26,174 nt of DNA from Gammaproteobacteria bacterium (GTDB lineage Bacteria > Pseudomonadota > Gammaproteobacteria > Pseudomonadales > Cellvibrionaceae): NCBI GenBank assembly GCA_021151625.1, contig JAGKWY010000113.1, forward strand, positions 1 to 26,174, in the 5' to 3' direction. Positions 12,519 to 22,045 of this stretch are shown in pieces. Under the pieces are notes generated by a model. The model was given only the letters and a program-made list of their open reading frames with translations, searched no databases and was not told the origin of the DNA. Each line of letters opens with the position of its first letter. Positions within the stretch are counted from its first letter, which is position 1. Made by a program: the position numbers and the translations under genes.

Positions 12519-14846
12519 TTAAAAAAATATGCCTAACTCAGGTGCGATGGTCATAAACAATGCGCCGCCGATAATGCCCGCCGCGATTAATAAACGCATT
12601 GTTCCTGCAGCAAAGCCATCCGCAGTCTGGAATCTATCCCACAGGCCCAGGCGCTTTTGCAATTCGCGCTCTTCGCCTGGAGTTAGTGTTGGATATTCAG
12701 TGGGAATAGCTGCCGCGTCAGGAGCGTCCTCGGTGGCTTCGCCTTTATTAATCCACACAGCAACACGGGTTTCGGTTTGTAACAAGTGTTCTAGTGTAAC
12801 TTGACGCAATGCACCTAGCCCTCCCAATGCGGTATTGATCCAGCTATCGACAGCGTTAAGCCAGTCGCCAATGTTGTCGCGTGTGGGGGGCACAAAAGTA
12901 AATTCGCCGAGTGCAGTGGACCAGTTTTCTATTTCCATTTTCTCCAGAATGTGCGGCGGTAAATTTACCTGATGCGCGCCGTTATAAACGGCATGCAATG
13001 CAGAAAATACTTCTTGCCCTGCATTGATCAAACGGTCCAGCTCACGCTTGCTAACATTGCGATCCGCCGTAACTACTGCATAAGTGTTGCTCATTAATGC
13101 GCGACTATCGGCAATATTGGCGTGCTGGTGATCAGCGTAATGCAGCAGTGCCAGTAAGCCGTTCAGATATTTATCCCAACCTTTGCCGAGTTTACGTGCA
13201 GCCAATAAATGTGCAGTGCGGCATTCCATATCGTGTTTGAGTACTTCCTGCTGTGCAGCGGAGCATTCATCACTCAGTGTTTCAATCAGCGCGGGTAGTT
13301 CACGTTTTTTTACCTCCTTGCTGCGAAAGCGAATAACGCCATCGGGCGGGGTATAAATACCGTCGCGCAAGGCGATCAATAAATTGCGTTCTTTTTCCAG
13401 TACACGCAGACTGTCCAGTTTGGCAACCAGGGCTTGCGGATACAGCTCGTGCAATGCGTCTTGAATTGAATCGATTTTAATATCGTACAGCTGGTGATGC
13501 TTTTGCGAGGAGCGTACAAACGAGCGTCCGAGATAGGCACCGCGATAGCGGCCATTTAAATATTCGCGTGAGTAGCGTTTGTCCAGCTCGGCAAAAATTT
13601 CTTCATCAGGTTTGAATTCAATTTGGAAGCGTTCAAGCAGTTTTTGGGTAAACGCTTCTTTCAATGCAGCGGCGTTATCAAAAATAATCCAGCTGCTGCG
13701 ATTATCCAGCACGCCGGGAACATAAATTTTCTTCGCGTTTTGCTCGCGCTCATGATTATACGGATGTGTTGCCCACATGCGCGGCGGCTGGGCGATATCC
13801 GCAGTAAATACGCGGTGCTTCTCCGGGTGTTCACCAGGTACATTGGCTGCTTTGCCATAACCCGGATCGTTCAGGATTTTAGCAGTGTGTTGCATGACGC
13901 GCGTTTGGATAACAAACACATCTTTATTGGCGATACCCTGATTAACCTGGTCATTCAAAAAACTTTGCGCACTGTCCCAGGCTTCATCGGCAGCTTGAAG
14001 CTTATGCAGTGCATGAATTAATGCATCACTACCCGTTACTGACACTGCAACCAGATCGGCCTGGAACTCCATTTCGCGCGAAAGTGCGCGCTGGGCCAAT
14101 AGCACCAAATTAAAAAAGGTCTCCATGGTTGCGCGCAGTGACCACACGATCAAACGCAAAGCCCAACCGATCCAGGCGATGCGCACATCGACACTGGAAA
14201 GAAAGCGCAGAAATTTATCCAGTGCATCGCGCCGCGCAATAATGTGCGCGGCAATTTGCTGCGCTACATAGACCCAGTTGCCCAGTGCCATAGAACGTTG
14301 GGCAAAGTGGCCAAATTCATGCGCAAGCACGGCTTTTAATTCGCTGATGGTTAAGGCATTCACCAACGGCAAGCCAATTTCCAGATTCTTTTTGGAGGGA
14401 AAAATAAAATTGAGCAGGGATAAATCGTAAAACACGCAGGCATTGACGCGCGGTGATAAAAATACCCGATGCGGGCGTGGTGCGCCGGTTTCATCGGCCA
14501 AGCGGTTTAAAAACGCAATTAATTGCGGTTCGCTTGCGACCGTGACTTCGTACTCCTGCTCAATGCTGCCTTTCTTTACGAACAATAAGGCTTTAATCAT
14601 AAACACCGCTAAAAAGCCGGAGCTGGCGGCGAGTAGCCAGATAAAGATATTGGCTCTGGGGGCTGCCAACTGGGTCTCGGCCAGATGGTAGGCCGACCAG
14701 GCAAACCATCCGGTTATTGCCAGGTAAAACAGCATAAAACCCAATAAACCAAGGGCCGCCAGTGTGGCCTGGCGCTTGTGGGATGCGCTGGGTTTGGTGA
14801 GGTCAGCGGGAACACTAACCGGGTTTGCAGGGTAAATGTGGTCCAT
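12519..14846 (-). CDS. M48 family membrane metalloprotease
   Basis: The 775-residue protein is a large M48 (Ste24/HtpX-like) zinc protease. Two membrane segments lie at about 29-53 and 66-90, and a further hydrophobic region at about 222-252. The zinc site HEFGH is at 176-180 (ELKAVLAHEFGHFAQ), and the third ligand is Glu260 in EFQAD (SREMEFQADLVAV). A long soluble domain of about 480 residues follows, unusual compared with ~290-residue HtpX. A last membrane segment sits at the C-terminus (MRLLIAAGIIGGALFMTIAP). The active site is probably on the cytoplasmic face, as in HtpX, with membrane-protein quality control as a likely role; substrate unknown. It is divergent from the carboxypeptidase gene and appears monocistronic. 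Confidence 0.92.
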   Translation of the reverse strand: MDHIYPANPVSVPADLTKPSASHKRQATLAALGLLGFMLFYLAITGWFAWSAYHLAETQLAAPRANIFIWLLAASSGFLAVFMIKALLFVKKGSIEQEYEVTVASEPQLIAFLNRLADETGAPRPHRVFLSPRVNACVFYDLSLLNFIFPSKKNLEIGLPLVNALTISELKAVLAHEFGHFAQRSMALGNWVYVAQQIAAHIIARRDALDKFLRFLSSVDVRIAWIGWALRLIVWSLRATMETFFNLVLLAQRALSREMEFQADLVAVSVTGSDALIHALHKLQAADEAWDSAQSFLNDQVNQGIANKDVFVIQTRVMQHTAKILNDPGYGKAANVPGEHPEKHRVFTADIAQPPRMWATHPYNHEREQNAKKIYVPGVLDNRSSWIIFDNAAALKEAFTQKLLERFQIEFKPDEEIFAELDKRYSREYLNGRYRGAYLGRSFVRSSQKHHQLYDIKIDSIQDALHELYPQALVAKLDSLRVLEKERNLLIALRDGIYTPPDGVIRFRSKEVKKRELPALIETLSDECSAAQQEVLKHDMECRTAHLLAARKLGKGWDKYLNGLLALLHYADHQHANIADSRALMSNTYAVVTADRNVSKRELDRLINAGQEVFSALHAVYNGAHQVNLPPHILEKMEIENWSTALGEFTFVPPTRDNIGDWLNAVDSWINTALGGLGALRQVTLEHLLQTETRVAVWINKGEATEDAPDAAAIPTEYPTLTPGEERELQKRLGLWDRFQTADGFAAGTMRLLIAAGIIGGALFMTIAPELGIFF

Positions 14847-15021
14847 AAATAACTTCCTTTGTAAATGGCTAAATAGGTATTACGGGTTTTGCGGTAGCGA
14901 TGGCGGTTAGCGCAGCTGAACTTTCTGGTTATATTTTTAGTGTCACTGAGTGTAGTGACTGACGCGCCAGGGGGCAATTAGCCAATGTCTGCATTTTTAG
15001 ACTTTTTTGCGTAGCTAATTA

Positions 15022-15050
15022 TTGCTCGCACGCCTTTGGGTTTATATGCT
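15022..15050 (+). promoter_or_regulatory. Putative promoter of the carboxypeptidase gene
   Basis: TTGCTC (15022-15027), 17 nt, TATGCT (15045-15050) lies 33 nt before the start codon in the divergent spacer 14847-15082. The opposite promoter, for the M48 gene, was not resolved. Confidence 0.45.
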
Positions 15051-15082
15051 GCCGCTCTAGGTTAAGGCCAGGAGGATGAGTC

Positions 15083-16573
15083 ATGTCATACCAACAACTG
15101 CAACAACACTTTTTAAAAATATCGCACTTGCAACATTTGGAAGCTATCTGCTCCTGGGATCAGGCGGCGATGATGCCCGACGGTGGCAATGATGCGCGCA
15201 GTGAAGCTATGGCCGAGTTGTCGGTGTTGGTGCATCAACAAACAACGGCCGCGCATTTGGCCGACTGGATTGGTGCTGCCGAGCAAGAGAATTTATCCGC
15301 AGCGGAACAGGCGAGCCTTGCCGCCATAAAGCGTCGCTGGAAACAGGCTACGCAATTGCCAGAGGATTTGGTGCAGGCGCAATCGTTGGCCAATTCCACC
15401 TGCGAACACGCCTGGCGTGAACAGCGCAAAAATAACGATTGGAATAGTTTTAAACCCAATCTCGCAAAAGTAATTGAATTGGTGCGCGAGGAAGCGCGTA
15501 TTCGCGCCGCCGATTCCGGTTTGCGCCCCTACGATGCCATGCTGGAACTCTATGAGCTGGGCATGACCACGGCCAAGCTGGATGTATTATTTGCCGATGT
15601 AAAAACCTGGTTGCCGGAATTTATCCAGCGCGCCGATGAAATCCAGCAGCAGAAAAAAATTATTATCCCGCAGGGTCCGTTTGCGATAGAACAACAAAAA
15701 GAACTGGGTCTGGCGGCAATGAAATTGCTCGGGTTTGATTTTACCCATGGCCGCCTGGATGTCAGCACCCATCCCTTTTGCGGTGGCGTACCGACCGATG
15801 TGCGCATTACCACGCGTTATGATGAAAATGATTTTATGAAGGCGCTGCTCGGGGTAATCCATGAAACCGGCCATGCGCGCTACGAACAAAACCTGCCAAA
15901 AACCTGGGCGGGTTTGCCGGTAGGTGAAGCGCGCTCAATGGGCGTCCATGAATCACAAAGTTTATTTTTTGAAATGCAGCTGGCGCGCTCCAAAGAGTTT
16001 ACGCAATTGCTCGCTCCGCTGGCGCGCACTTTTTTGCAGCGCGAGCAAGATCCGGCGTTTAGCGATGACAATCTATCTGCCTTTAATACGCGCATGAAGC
16101 GCGGTTATATTCGTGTGGATGCCGATGAGTTGACCTATCCCGCACACGTAATTTTGCGCTATGAAATCGAACGCGCGTTGGTGGAAGGCGATATTGATGT
16201 GGATGATATTCCCGCACTCTGGAATGAAAAAATGCAAGCCTATCTGGGCTTGTCAACCGAAGGTAATTATCGCGATGGTTGTATGCAGGATATTCACTGG
16301 CCCGGCGGTGCTTTTGGTTATTTTCCTTCGTACACATTAGGCGCAATGTATGCTGCACAGGAATTTGCCGCCGCCAATCGTAGCATTGCGCAGTTGCCGC
16401 AAAAAATTGAGCAGGGCGAGTTAGCACCATTGTTTGCATGGTTGCAAGAGAATATCTGGAGCAAGGGCAGTTTGTTGTCCACCGATGAACTAATCACTGC
16501 TGCCACGGGTGAGCCATTGAATGCGCGTTTTTTCAAAACGCATTTGCAGCGTCGCTACCTGGATAACAATTAA
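15083..16573 (+). CDS. M32 family metallocarboxypeptidase
   Basis: M32 carboxypeptidases (the Taq/Pfu carboxypeptidase family) remove C-terminal residues from peptides with a bound metal, in the cytoplasm. The protein is 496 residues, the family length. The zinc motif HETGH is at 260-264 (GVIHETGHARYEQ), followed by the family motif HES at 289-291 (GEARSMGVHESQS). Also typical are the N-terminal CSWDQAAMMPDGG, FCGGVPTDVRITTRY, and IRVDADELTYPAHVILRYEI, where family residues bind metal and substrate. The ribosome site AGGAGG (15070-15075) is seven bases from ATG. The stop is 48 nt before the YegD-like gene on the same strand, so co-transcription is likely. No defect seen. Confidence 0.96.
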   Translation: MSYQQLQQHFLKISHLQHLEAICSWDQAAMMPDGGNDARSEAMAELSVLVHQQTTAAHLADWIGAAEQENLSAAEQASLAAIKRRWKQATQLPEDLVQAQSLANSTCEHAWREQRKNNDWNSFKPNLAKVIELVREEARIRAADSGLRPYDAMLELYELGMTTAKLDVLFADVKTWLPEFIQRADEIQQQKKIIIPQGPFAIEQQKELGLAAMKLLGFDFTHGRLDVSTHPFCGGVPTDVRITTRYDENDFMKALLGVIHETGHARYEQNLPKTWAGLPVGEARSMGVHESQSLFFEMQLARSKEFTQLLAPLARTFLQREQDPAFSDDNLSAFNTRMKRGYIRVDADELTYPAHVILRYEIERALVEGDIDVDDIPALWNEKMQAYLGLSTEGNYRDGCMQDIHWPGGAFGYFPSYTLGAMYAAQEFAAANRSIAQLPQKIEQGELAPLFAWLQENIWSKGSLLSTDELITAATGEPLNARFFKTHLQRRYLDNN

Positions 16574-16621
16574 TTTTTTGGCAATAAATTTTTTAGTCAG
16601 TGTTTGCAGTTGAGTCGATTT

Positions 16622-17995
16622 ATGCAGGTAGGTTTTGATTACGGTACGTCGAATTGTGCCATGTCATTTGTGGAGGGCGGCACAGCTAAACTGGTGCCGC
16701 TCTATGGCGATGACGCTTTTGTTCCCTCTACGCTTTATGCGCTGGAGCGTGGATTTATTGCTGAATTGATTGCGCAGCAATTGCAGGACCCGCAGGCGCG
16801 ACAAGCTTATGCACAAACGCGCTCCGGCGCCTTGGCGCAAGCACGTGCGGGCAAACTGGAACATGATGTTGCGCAAGTTACTGAGGGATTATTTTACGGC
16901 GCCGATGCGATTGCACATTATGTTGCCGCGCCGGAAGAAGGCTATTTTATTAAATCCCCCAAATCGTTTTTGGGTGCAAGCGGTTTGCGCCCGCAAATGG
17001 TAGGTTTCTTTGAGGATCTGGTCGCCGCCATGATGCTCAATGTCAAACAGCGCGCAGAAACTTATTTGCAACGTGATATTACCCAGGTAGTTATTGGTCG
17101 TCCGGTTAATTTCCAGGGAATTAATGCGCAGGAATCCAATAGCCAAGCGCAAGCGATTTTATCGGCAGCGGCACAGCGAATTGGCTTTCGCGATATTGAA
17201 TTCTTATTTGAGCCGCTCGCCGCCGGTTTTGATTTTGAAATGCGTCTGCACGAAAATAAAAAAGTGCTGGTGGTGGACGTAGGTGGCGGTACCACCGACT
17301 GTTCAATGGTATTGATGGGGCCTGCGCATCGCAATAATTTGCAGCGTGCGCAGGATTTTCTCGGCCACACTGGCGAACGCATTGGCGGTAATGATTTTGA
17401 TATCTTGCTTGCCCAGAAAGCGCTTATGCCATCTTTTGGTATGTTGTCGCCGTTAAAAACTGGTTTGCCTATGCCGCTAATGCCCTTTGTAAATTCCATG
17501 GCGATTAACGATATAGGTGCGCAATCCGATTTTTACGATGCCAATACCACTTTCCTGCTGGAGAAGTTACAGCGCGAAACCACTGAGCCGGAACTGCTAA
17601 AACGTTTTGTGGCGATGCGCGAACACAAACATAATTTTGCAGTAGTGCGTGAAGCTGAGCTGGGGAAAATTGCCTTATCCTCTGCTGCGATTCATGGTTT
17701 TCCTTTGGGTTTTATTGAGCCGGGGCTAGTGCCAGAAACCAGTGCACAATCCTATGCCGAAATCGTCAGCCTGTTACTGCAAAAAATTGCCCATCTGATT
17801 AATGACGCAACCACACAAGCGGGCAGCTTGCCCGATATTGTGTATATCACCGGCGGCAGCGCCAAATCGCCATTAATTCGCCAGCTGGTGCGTGAATTAT
17901 TGGGTGAGGATATTGAGATAGTAGACGGCGATCACTTCGGCAGTGTGGCGGCAGGATTGGGTGTTTGGTCGAATAGAATTTTTGGCGCGAATTAA
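16622..17995 (+). CDS. yegD: YegD-type Hsp70-like chaperone
   Basis: The 457-residue protein is an actin-fold ATPase of the Hsp70 superfamily that lacks the usual C-terminal substrate lid. It aligns with E. coli YegD throughout. The phosphate-1 motif is MQVGFDYGTSNCAMSF, then come FIKSPKSFLGASGL and VVIGRPVNFQG. Phosphate-2 is LVVDVGGGTTDCSMVLMGP, followed by GGNDFDI, MAINDIGAQSDFY, and the adenosine motif YITGGSAKSPLIRQL. The client is unknown. Most likely start is ATG 16622 because E. coli YegD also begins just before GFDYG; an upstream in-frame TTG at 16604 is possible and no strong ribosome site marks either. It follows the M32 carboxypeptidase closely, which is consistent with a peptide or protein quality-control pairing. 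Confidence 0.93.
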   Translation: MQVGFDYGTSNCAMSFVEGGTAKLVPLYGDDAFVPSTLYALERGFIAELIAQQLQDPQARQAYAQTRSGALAQARAGKLEHDVAQVTEGLFYGADAIAHYVAAPEEGYFIKSPKSFLGASGLRPQMVGFFEDLVAAMMLNVKQRAETYLQRDITQVVIGRPVNFQGINAQESNSQAQAILSAAAQRIGFRDIEFLFEPLAAGFDFEMRLHENKKVLVVDVGGGTTDCSMVLMGPAHRNNLQRAQDFLGHTGERIGGNDFDILLAQKALMPSFGMLSPLKTGLPMPLMPFVNSMAINDIGAQSDFYDANTTFLLEKLQRETTEPELLKRFVAMREHKHNFAVVREAELGKIALSSAAIHGFPLGFIEPGLVPETSAQSYAEIVSLLLQKIAHLINDATTQAGSLPDIVYITGGSAKSPLIRQLVRELLGEDIEIVDGDHFGSVAAGLGVWSNRIFGAN

Positions 17996-18013
17996 TTGGG
18001 ATTTTTAGATTTT

Positions 18014-18037
18014 CCGGGCTAGTGAAGGCTAGCCCGG
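18014..18037. terminator. Shared hairpin between yegD and the DUF6929-like gene
   Basis: CCGGGCTAG (18014-18022) pairs with CTAGCCCGG (18029-18037) around TGAAGG. It overlaps the TAG stop codon of the minus-strand gene. U-tracts are weak on both sides, so efficiency is uncertain. Confidence 0.5.
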
Positions 18038-18946
18038 GTGTTTCAAGTTGGCCGTATAAAGCTGTGCCGGCTGTTCGGGATCATCCGCATCTGTCACCAG
18101 CAATAGTTCAATGTTGTTGCCCCGTTGGTCGGCTTCAACACCCTCCAGTTTTACGGTCCTATCAATCGACTCCAGCAATACCAGATCGCCTGTGCGATTA
18201 ATTATCCCGATTGCTGAGCCCATGCATTGCCCATCCAGATAAGAATCTGAAGTGTTTTCTGCACTGGCAGTAAATACTATATCGCCATTGGCAAGTGGCG
18301 TTGCATCGGTAAAGCACAGCGGGACTTCACTGATATTGCCCAGGTTATAGGGGGTAATATGGATATGCGGCGCAAATTTTTTATCGGGTGCGCGTAGCAC
18401 TTTATAAAAATCGGCCAGCGATAAACGAATACTCGCATTCAATTTATTTTTCTTGTTGCCGCGCTGAAATAAATAGATTGAATCTTCTACTACCGCTGCA
18501 CCTTCAATATTCAGCTTGCCGATTTCGTCTTTAAGAAAATCGTAAAACTTCTCCAGCTCAATCAATTGCGGGCTGCTATGGATATTGCCCTGTGCATCCA
18601 GGTTGACTAGCGCACTGCGGTGACGATTCTTTTTGGAGCCGGAGCCCAATGCCAGCAAGCTGGGCTGCGCAGCAAAATCAGGTAGCAACATCAGTACTTC
18701 AATATCAGGCTTTTCAGCTTTGCGCTCCTCCGCTTCCAGCGGTAACTCGCCATCAAAGCAGCGATGTAATTGCCCGTGAGAGTTTCCCTCCAACAAAAAT
18801 TGCCCCAAATGCAATTCATCATCTGCAACCACATACAGCCATGGCCCCACCTGCACCAAGCCGCTGGCCGCACTCAAATGCGGGTGGCGATTGGCATGAG
18901 AACCCTGTGCTAACAACAGGCTTTTTAGTTCGGTGAGCTGAATCAT
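18029..18946 (-). CDS. DUF6929-like protein, probable beta-propeller
   Basis: This 305-residue protein of unknown function resembles DUF6929-type hypothetical proteins. It has repeated beta-rich segments with polar turns (LVQVGPWLYVVADDELHLGQ, LLALGSGSKKNRHRSALVNL, GAAVVEDSIYLFQRGNKKN, GDIVFTASAENTSDSYLDG), consistent with a propeller fold, though I could not count blades reliably. No signal peptide is visible, so it should be cytoplasmic. ATG 18946 is chosen, with GGGA seven bases upstream. A longer frame beginning at 18988 would start inside the ychF terminator hairpin, and ATG 18961 is a weaker alternative. It is downstream of ychF on the same strand but separated by a terminator, so probably transcribed alone. 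Confidence 0.8.
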   Translation of the reverse strand: MIQLTELKSLLLAQGSHANRHPHLSAASGLVQVGPWLYVVADDELHLGQFLLEGNSHGQLHRCFDGELPLEAEERKAEKPDIEVLMLLPDFAAQPSLLALGSGSKKNRHRSALVNLDAQGNIHSSPQLIELEKFYDFLKDEIGKLNIEGAAVVEDSIYLFQRGNKKNKLNASIRLSLADFYKVLRAPDKKFAPHIHITPYNLGNISEVPLCFTDATPLANGDIVFTASAENTSDSYLDGQCMGSAIGIINRTGDLVLLESIDRTVKLEGVEADQRGNNIELLLVTDADDPEQPAQLYTANLKHPG

Positions 18947-18961
18947 GATCGAATCCCGCAT

Positions 18962-18991
18962 AAAAAAATGGCCGCTAGATGCGGCCATTTT
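18962..18991 (-). terminator. ychF terminator
   Basis: AAAATGGCCGC (18965-18975) pairs with GCGGCCATTTT (18981-18991), loop TAGAT. On the minus strand it ends in a T7 run, and it sits 9 nt after the ychF stop. Confidence 0.93.
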
Positions 18992-18999
18992 ATATTGAG

Positions 19000-20091
19000 T
19001 TAGACGTTAAACAGGAAGTGCATTACGTCTCCATCGCGCACGATATATTCCTTACCTTCCTTACGCGATTTGCCCGCATTCTTCGCGCCTTGTTCGCCGT
19101 TGTACTGTACGAAGTCTTCGTAGGCGATGGTTTCTGCGCGAATAAAACCTTTTTCGAAATCGGTGTGGATTACACCGGCAGCTTGTGGTGCTGTTGCTCC
19201 CACCGGAATGGTCCAGGCGCGCACTTCTTTTACACCGGCAGTGAAATAGGTTTGCAAACCGAGTAATTGATAGCCGGCGCGGATTACGCGGTTCAAGCCT
19301 GGCTCTTCCATGCCCATTTCATCGAGGAATTCTTTTTTGTCATCGCCTTCAAGTTCGGCGATGTCGGCTTCGAGCTTGTTGCAAATAGGCACTACAACAG
19401 ATTTTTCTTCCGCGGCGATTTTGCGCACTACGTCCAGGTGTGGATTATTTTCAAAACCATCTTCGGCCACGTTGGCGATGTACATGGTGGGTTTGAGCGT
19501 GAGCAAATTAATTTCTTTTAGCAGCGCAATTTCGTCTTTATCTAGCGGGAAGGAGCGCAGTGGTTTTGCTTCGTTCAAATGCGGTTGGATTTTTTCCAGC
19601 AGCGCTTTAATTGCAATGGCGTGTTTGTCGCCGCCTTTGGCGGATTTGGCGTAGCGGTTAATGGCTTTATCTACCGCTTCCAGATCAGCGAGGGCGAGCT
19701 CGGTATTGATAACTTCGATATCGGCAGCGGGGTTTACACCGTTGGCGACGTGGATGACATTGTCGTCGTCAAAGCAGCGTACCACGTGGGCGATAGCATC
19801 GGTCTCGCGGATGTTGGCGAGGAATTTGTTGCCCAGGCCTTCGCCTTTGGATGCACCAGCAACGATACCGGCGATGTCGATAAATTCCATGGTGGTGGCG
19901 ATGACGCGCTCGGGTTTTACGATTTCAGCGAGTTTGTCCTGGCGTGGATCGGGCACAGTCACAATGCCGGCATTGGGTTCAATGGTGCAGAAAGGGAAAT
20001 TTTCCGCGCTGATACCGGCGTTGGTCAGTGCATTGAACAGAGTTGATTTGCCGACGTTGGGCAGGCCGACGATGCCGCAGTTAAAACCCAT
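19000..20091 (-). CDS. ychF: YchF, Obg-family ribosome-binding ATPase
   Basis: YchF (OLA1 in eukaryotes) is a cytoplasmic P-loop nucleotide hydrolase that binds ribosomes and is linked to stress and redox responses. The protein is 363 residues, full length. Motifs in order are G1 GLPNVGKSTLFN (about 8-19), switch and G3 EFIDIAGIVAGASKGEGLGN, and the G4 equivalent NKLEAD, where Glu instead of Asp fits the known preference for ATP over GTP. A C-terminal TGS domain runs from about 275 with IHTDFEKGFIRAETI and ends GDVMHFLFNV. Its ATG at 20091 lies 11 nt inside the end of the glycosyltransferase gene. In many relatives ychF follows pth directly; here two envelope genes come between. Confidence 0.97.
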   Translation of the reverse strand: MGFNCGIVGLPNVGKSTLFNALTNAGISAENFPFCTIEPNAGIVTVPDPRQDKLAEIVKPERVIATTMEFIDIAGIVAGASKGEGLGNKFLANIRETDAIAHVVRCFDDDNVIHVANGVNPAADIEVINTELALADLEAVDKAINRYAKSAKGGDKHAIAIKALLEKIQPHLNEAKPLRSFPLDKDEIALLKEINLLTLKPTMYIANVAEDGFENNPHLDVVRKIAAEEKSVVVPICNKLEADIAELEGDDKKEFLDEMGMEEPGLNRVIRAGYQLLGLQTYFTAGVKEVRAWTIPVGATAPQAAGVIHTDFEKGFIRAETIAYEDFVQYNGEQGAKNAGKSRKEGKEYIVRDGDVMHFLFNV

Positions 20092-22045
20092 GGTGATGTC
20101 TCTTTGAGTGAATATGTGCCGAGGACAAAAACGGAGGCGGCGCTTCGGTGGCTAGGGTTAGCTTGCTGGCTGCGCTTACCGGAAGCCTGGTGAACTGAAT
20201 ATCACCCGGGCGCATACGGCCTGAATTAAAGACTGGTTTGTCATCGAGCAGGATTTTGAATTTCATCCCGTCTGAGCAGCCGGAGCTGGAGGATAGTCCC
20301 ATACCAATTTCGAGTATCTCATCGGCCGGGTTTAACTCCATGCTCCACTGGCTATCGCCATGTACGCCGAGGCCTGAGTAGAAGTTCTGGTCGGCAATCG
20401 GTAGCCCGCCGTAATAGGCGCCTACCTCATTGTTAATACTGAGGGTGGCATGATCCTGTTTGCCGGTAAATCCGGTTAGATCCAGCGGGCGATAGCAGGC
20501 CTGTTCCGCTTGCGGTTTACGCGTGATGGCGGCGTAAAAGCCGAACGTCTGGATATCAAAACCCAGTGGCGAAAACTGATGAAGCTCGGACTTGTGGGCG
20601 ACCCAGTAGTTGCGATTGATTATGCGGTCAGCGTTGATTCCGAACGTGATTCGACCAAAGCCCTCAACATTGGCAAATGGCGAGGTTGGATCGGGAATAA
20701 TCGCTGTTTTAACATACTCGTGCGGATCGGGTTGGGCAAAGAAGAGTGCGTTGGTGTAGACACTGTGACTGGTCACAATTAAAGGCTCATTCGCCGGCGC
20801 TTTGGCGATAATTGTTTGCAGTGATTCGCCAAAACCGGGAAAGAAATTTTCGGTAATTTTCTCGTGCCATGAATTGAAATAATGCAGCACAAAAAAACAC
20901 CCGAGGGTCAACATTCCTATTTGGGCGATACGATTCCAGAGCTGGTAGCTGCTGAATAACCAGAAACCACGCGCTGCTAGCCAGAGCGAGGGAATCCAGA
21001 TCAGGTTGATACGGTTGATATTGGCGGAGGTGCAAATTGCTGTGAGCAGGGCGCAGAGTAACCAGGCCAGCATCAGGCGATCAGTCAGGTTTTTTTCGCG
21101 CAAGGCAAAGCCAATACCTAGCAACAGGAACGGGGTGAGAATCCACATTTGTGGACCCCAGGTTGGTGTGGCATTCCACGGCAAGCCGTCGTCCTGGCTG
21201 GCAAGTAGCATGCGCATGACTTCGCGCGCATTTTTGGGAATTTCGCTCCAGCCGTTATCGGCTAGGGGCAGGAACATCCCGCTGTAGCGCGCTTCACTCG
21301 GGTATTTGGGAATACTGAATGGGCCGAATTCGATATGGCCCGTGCCCATGCTGTTATTGAGGATAAACACCATAATTGGCAAGGCGACGATAAATGCAGT
21401 CAGGGCGCTGAGCGATAACCATTTGAGTGGAATTTTGCGCTCGCTAAAAATTAATCCCCAGGCGCACAGCATAAAAAGCGGCGCAAAAAAGTACGCAGTA
21501 CCATAGGCATAGACGGCACTGGCGAGAACACCGGAGCCGAGTACCAGCCAGCGAATATCATCTTTTGCGCGTACAAAACAATACACGGCAATTAGTACCA
21601 TGGGCGGTGCAGCATTGGATTCGAGTGCCCAACGCGACGCCATAAAATGCCAGGGGCTGGTGGCGATGATGAGCAGGGCCCAGATTTCCATTTGGCGGTC
21701 ATGGCGCTTACCGAGCCTCCAGAAAATCCACAATCCAATAATCCCCAGCACTGCAGCGGCCATTCGCAAGCTGGTGACATTCAATCCACCTATGGCAATA
21801 AACGGCATTGCAAAATAAGCGTAGAGCGCATTCTGACCGCTACCCCAGGCGATGAAATGTACTGGCCAGCTAACACCGTGGCGATCAATACCACCGGTGA
21901 GCAATGCCCAGGCATCGTAGCCCGATGAGGCTTCGTCCTGGTTTAGGCCGCCGGGGAAATCGCTCAGCCACAGTATTCGCAGCAGTGCAGCAACAATAAA
22001 TAAAACCCAAAGTGCAGGTATCAGGCGCAGGCGATTAATGATCAT
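20081..22045 (-). CDS. GT-C membrane glycosyltransferase with C-terminal NPCBM-like domain
   Basis: The 654-residue protein is an ArnT/PMT-like integral membrane glycosyltransferase that should transfer a sugar from a polyprenyl-phosphate donor on the periplasmic face. The first loop has the acidic catalytic-type motif LNQDEASSGYDAW, and about ten or more hydrophobic segments follow to about residue 390. From about 540 the sequence resembles the NPCBM carbohydrate-binding module (YYGGLPIADQNFYSGLGVHG, then GMGLSSSSGCSDGMKFKILL). Such modules normally continue for longer and end with an HADW-type motif. Here the domain stops at LTLATEAPPP and the tail is a His-rich read-through into the ychF start. 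ATG 22045 has AGGAGG upstream and overlaps the acyltransferase stop by 11 nt. The acceptor glycan is unknown; joint action with the acyltransferase is inferred. Confidence 0.85.
   Translation of the reverse strand: MIINRLRLIPALWVLFIVAALLRILWLSDFPGGLNQDEASSGYDAWALLTGGIDRHGVSWPVHFIAWGSGQNALYAYFAMPFIAIGGLNVTSLRMAAAVLGIIGLWIFWRLGKRHDRQMEIWALLIIATSPWHFMASRWALESNAAPPMVLIAVYCFVRAKDDIRWLVLGSGVLASAVYAYGTAYFFAPLFMLCAWGLIFSERKIPLKWLSLSALTAFIVALPIMVFILNNSMGTGHIEFGPFSIPKYPSEARYSGMFLPLADNGWSEIPKNAREVMRMLLASQDDGLPWNATPTWGPQMWILTPFLLLGIGFALREKNLTDRLMLAWLLCALLTAICTSANINRINLIWIPSLWLAARGFWLFSSYQLWNRIAQIGMLTLGCFFVLHYFNSWHEKITENFFPGFGESLQTIIAKAPANEPLIVTSHSVYTNALFFAQPDPHEYVKTAIIPDPTSPFANVEGFGRITFGINADRIINRNYWVAHKSELHQFSPLGFDIQTFGFYAAITRKPQAEQACYRPLDLTGFTGKQDHATLSINNEVGAYYGGLPIADQNFYSGLGVHGDSQWSMELNPADEILEIGMGLSSSSGCSDGMKFKILLDDKPVFNSGRMRPGDIQFTRLPVSAASKLTLATEAPPPFLSSAHIHSKRHHHGF

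Noticed and set aside
18947..18988. Longer start for the DUF6929-like protein
   Set aside because: The extension begins inside the ychF terminator hairpin; ATG 18946 has a ribosome site.
19579..20107. Long + strand ORFs of about 150 codons antisense to ychF
   Set aside because: They are antisense shadows caused by codon bias in a well-identified gene.
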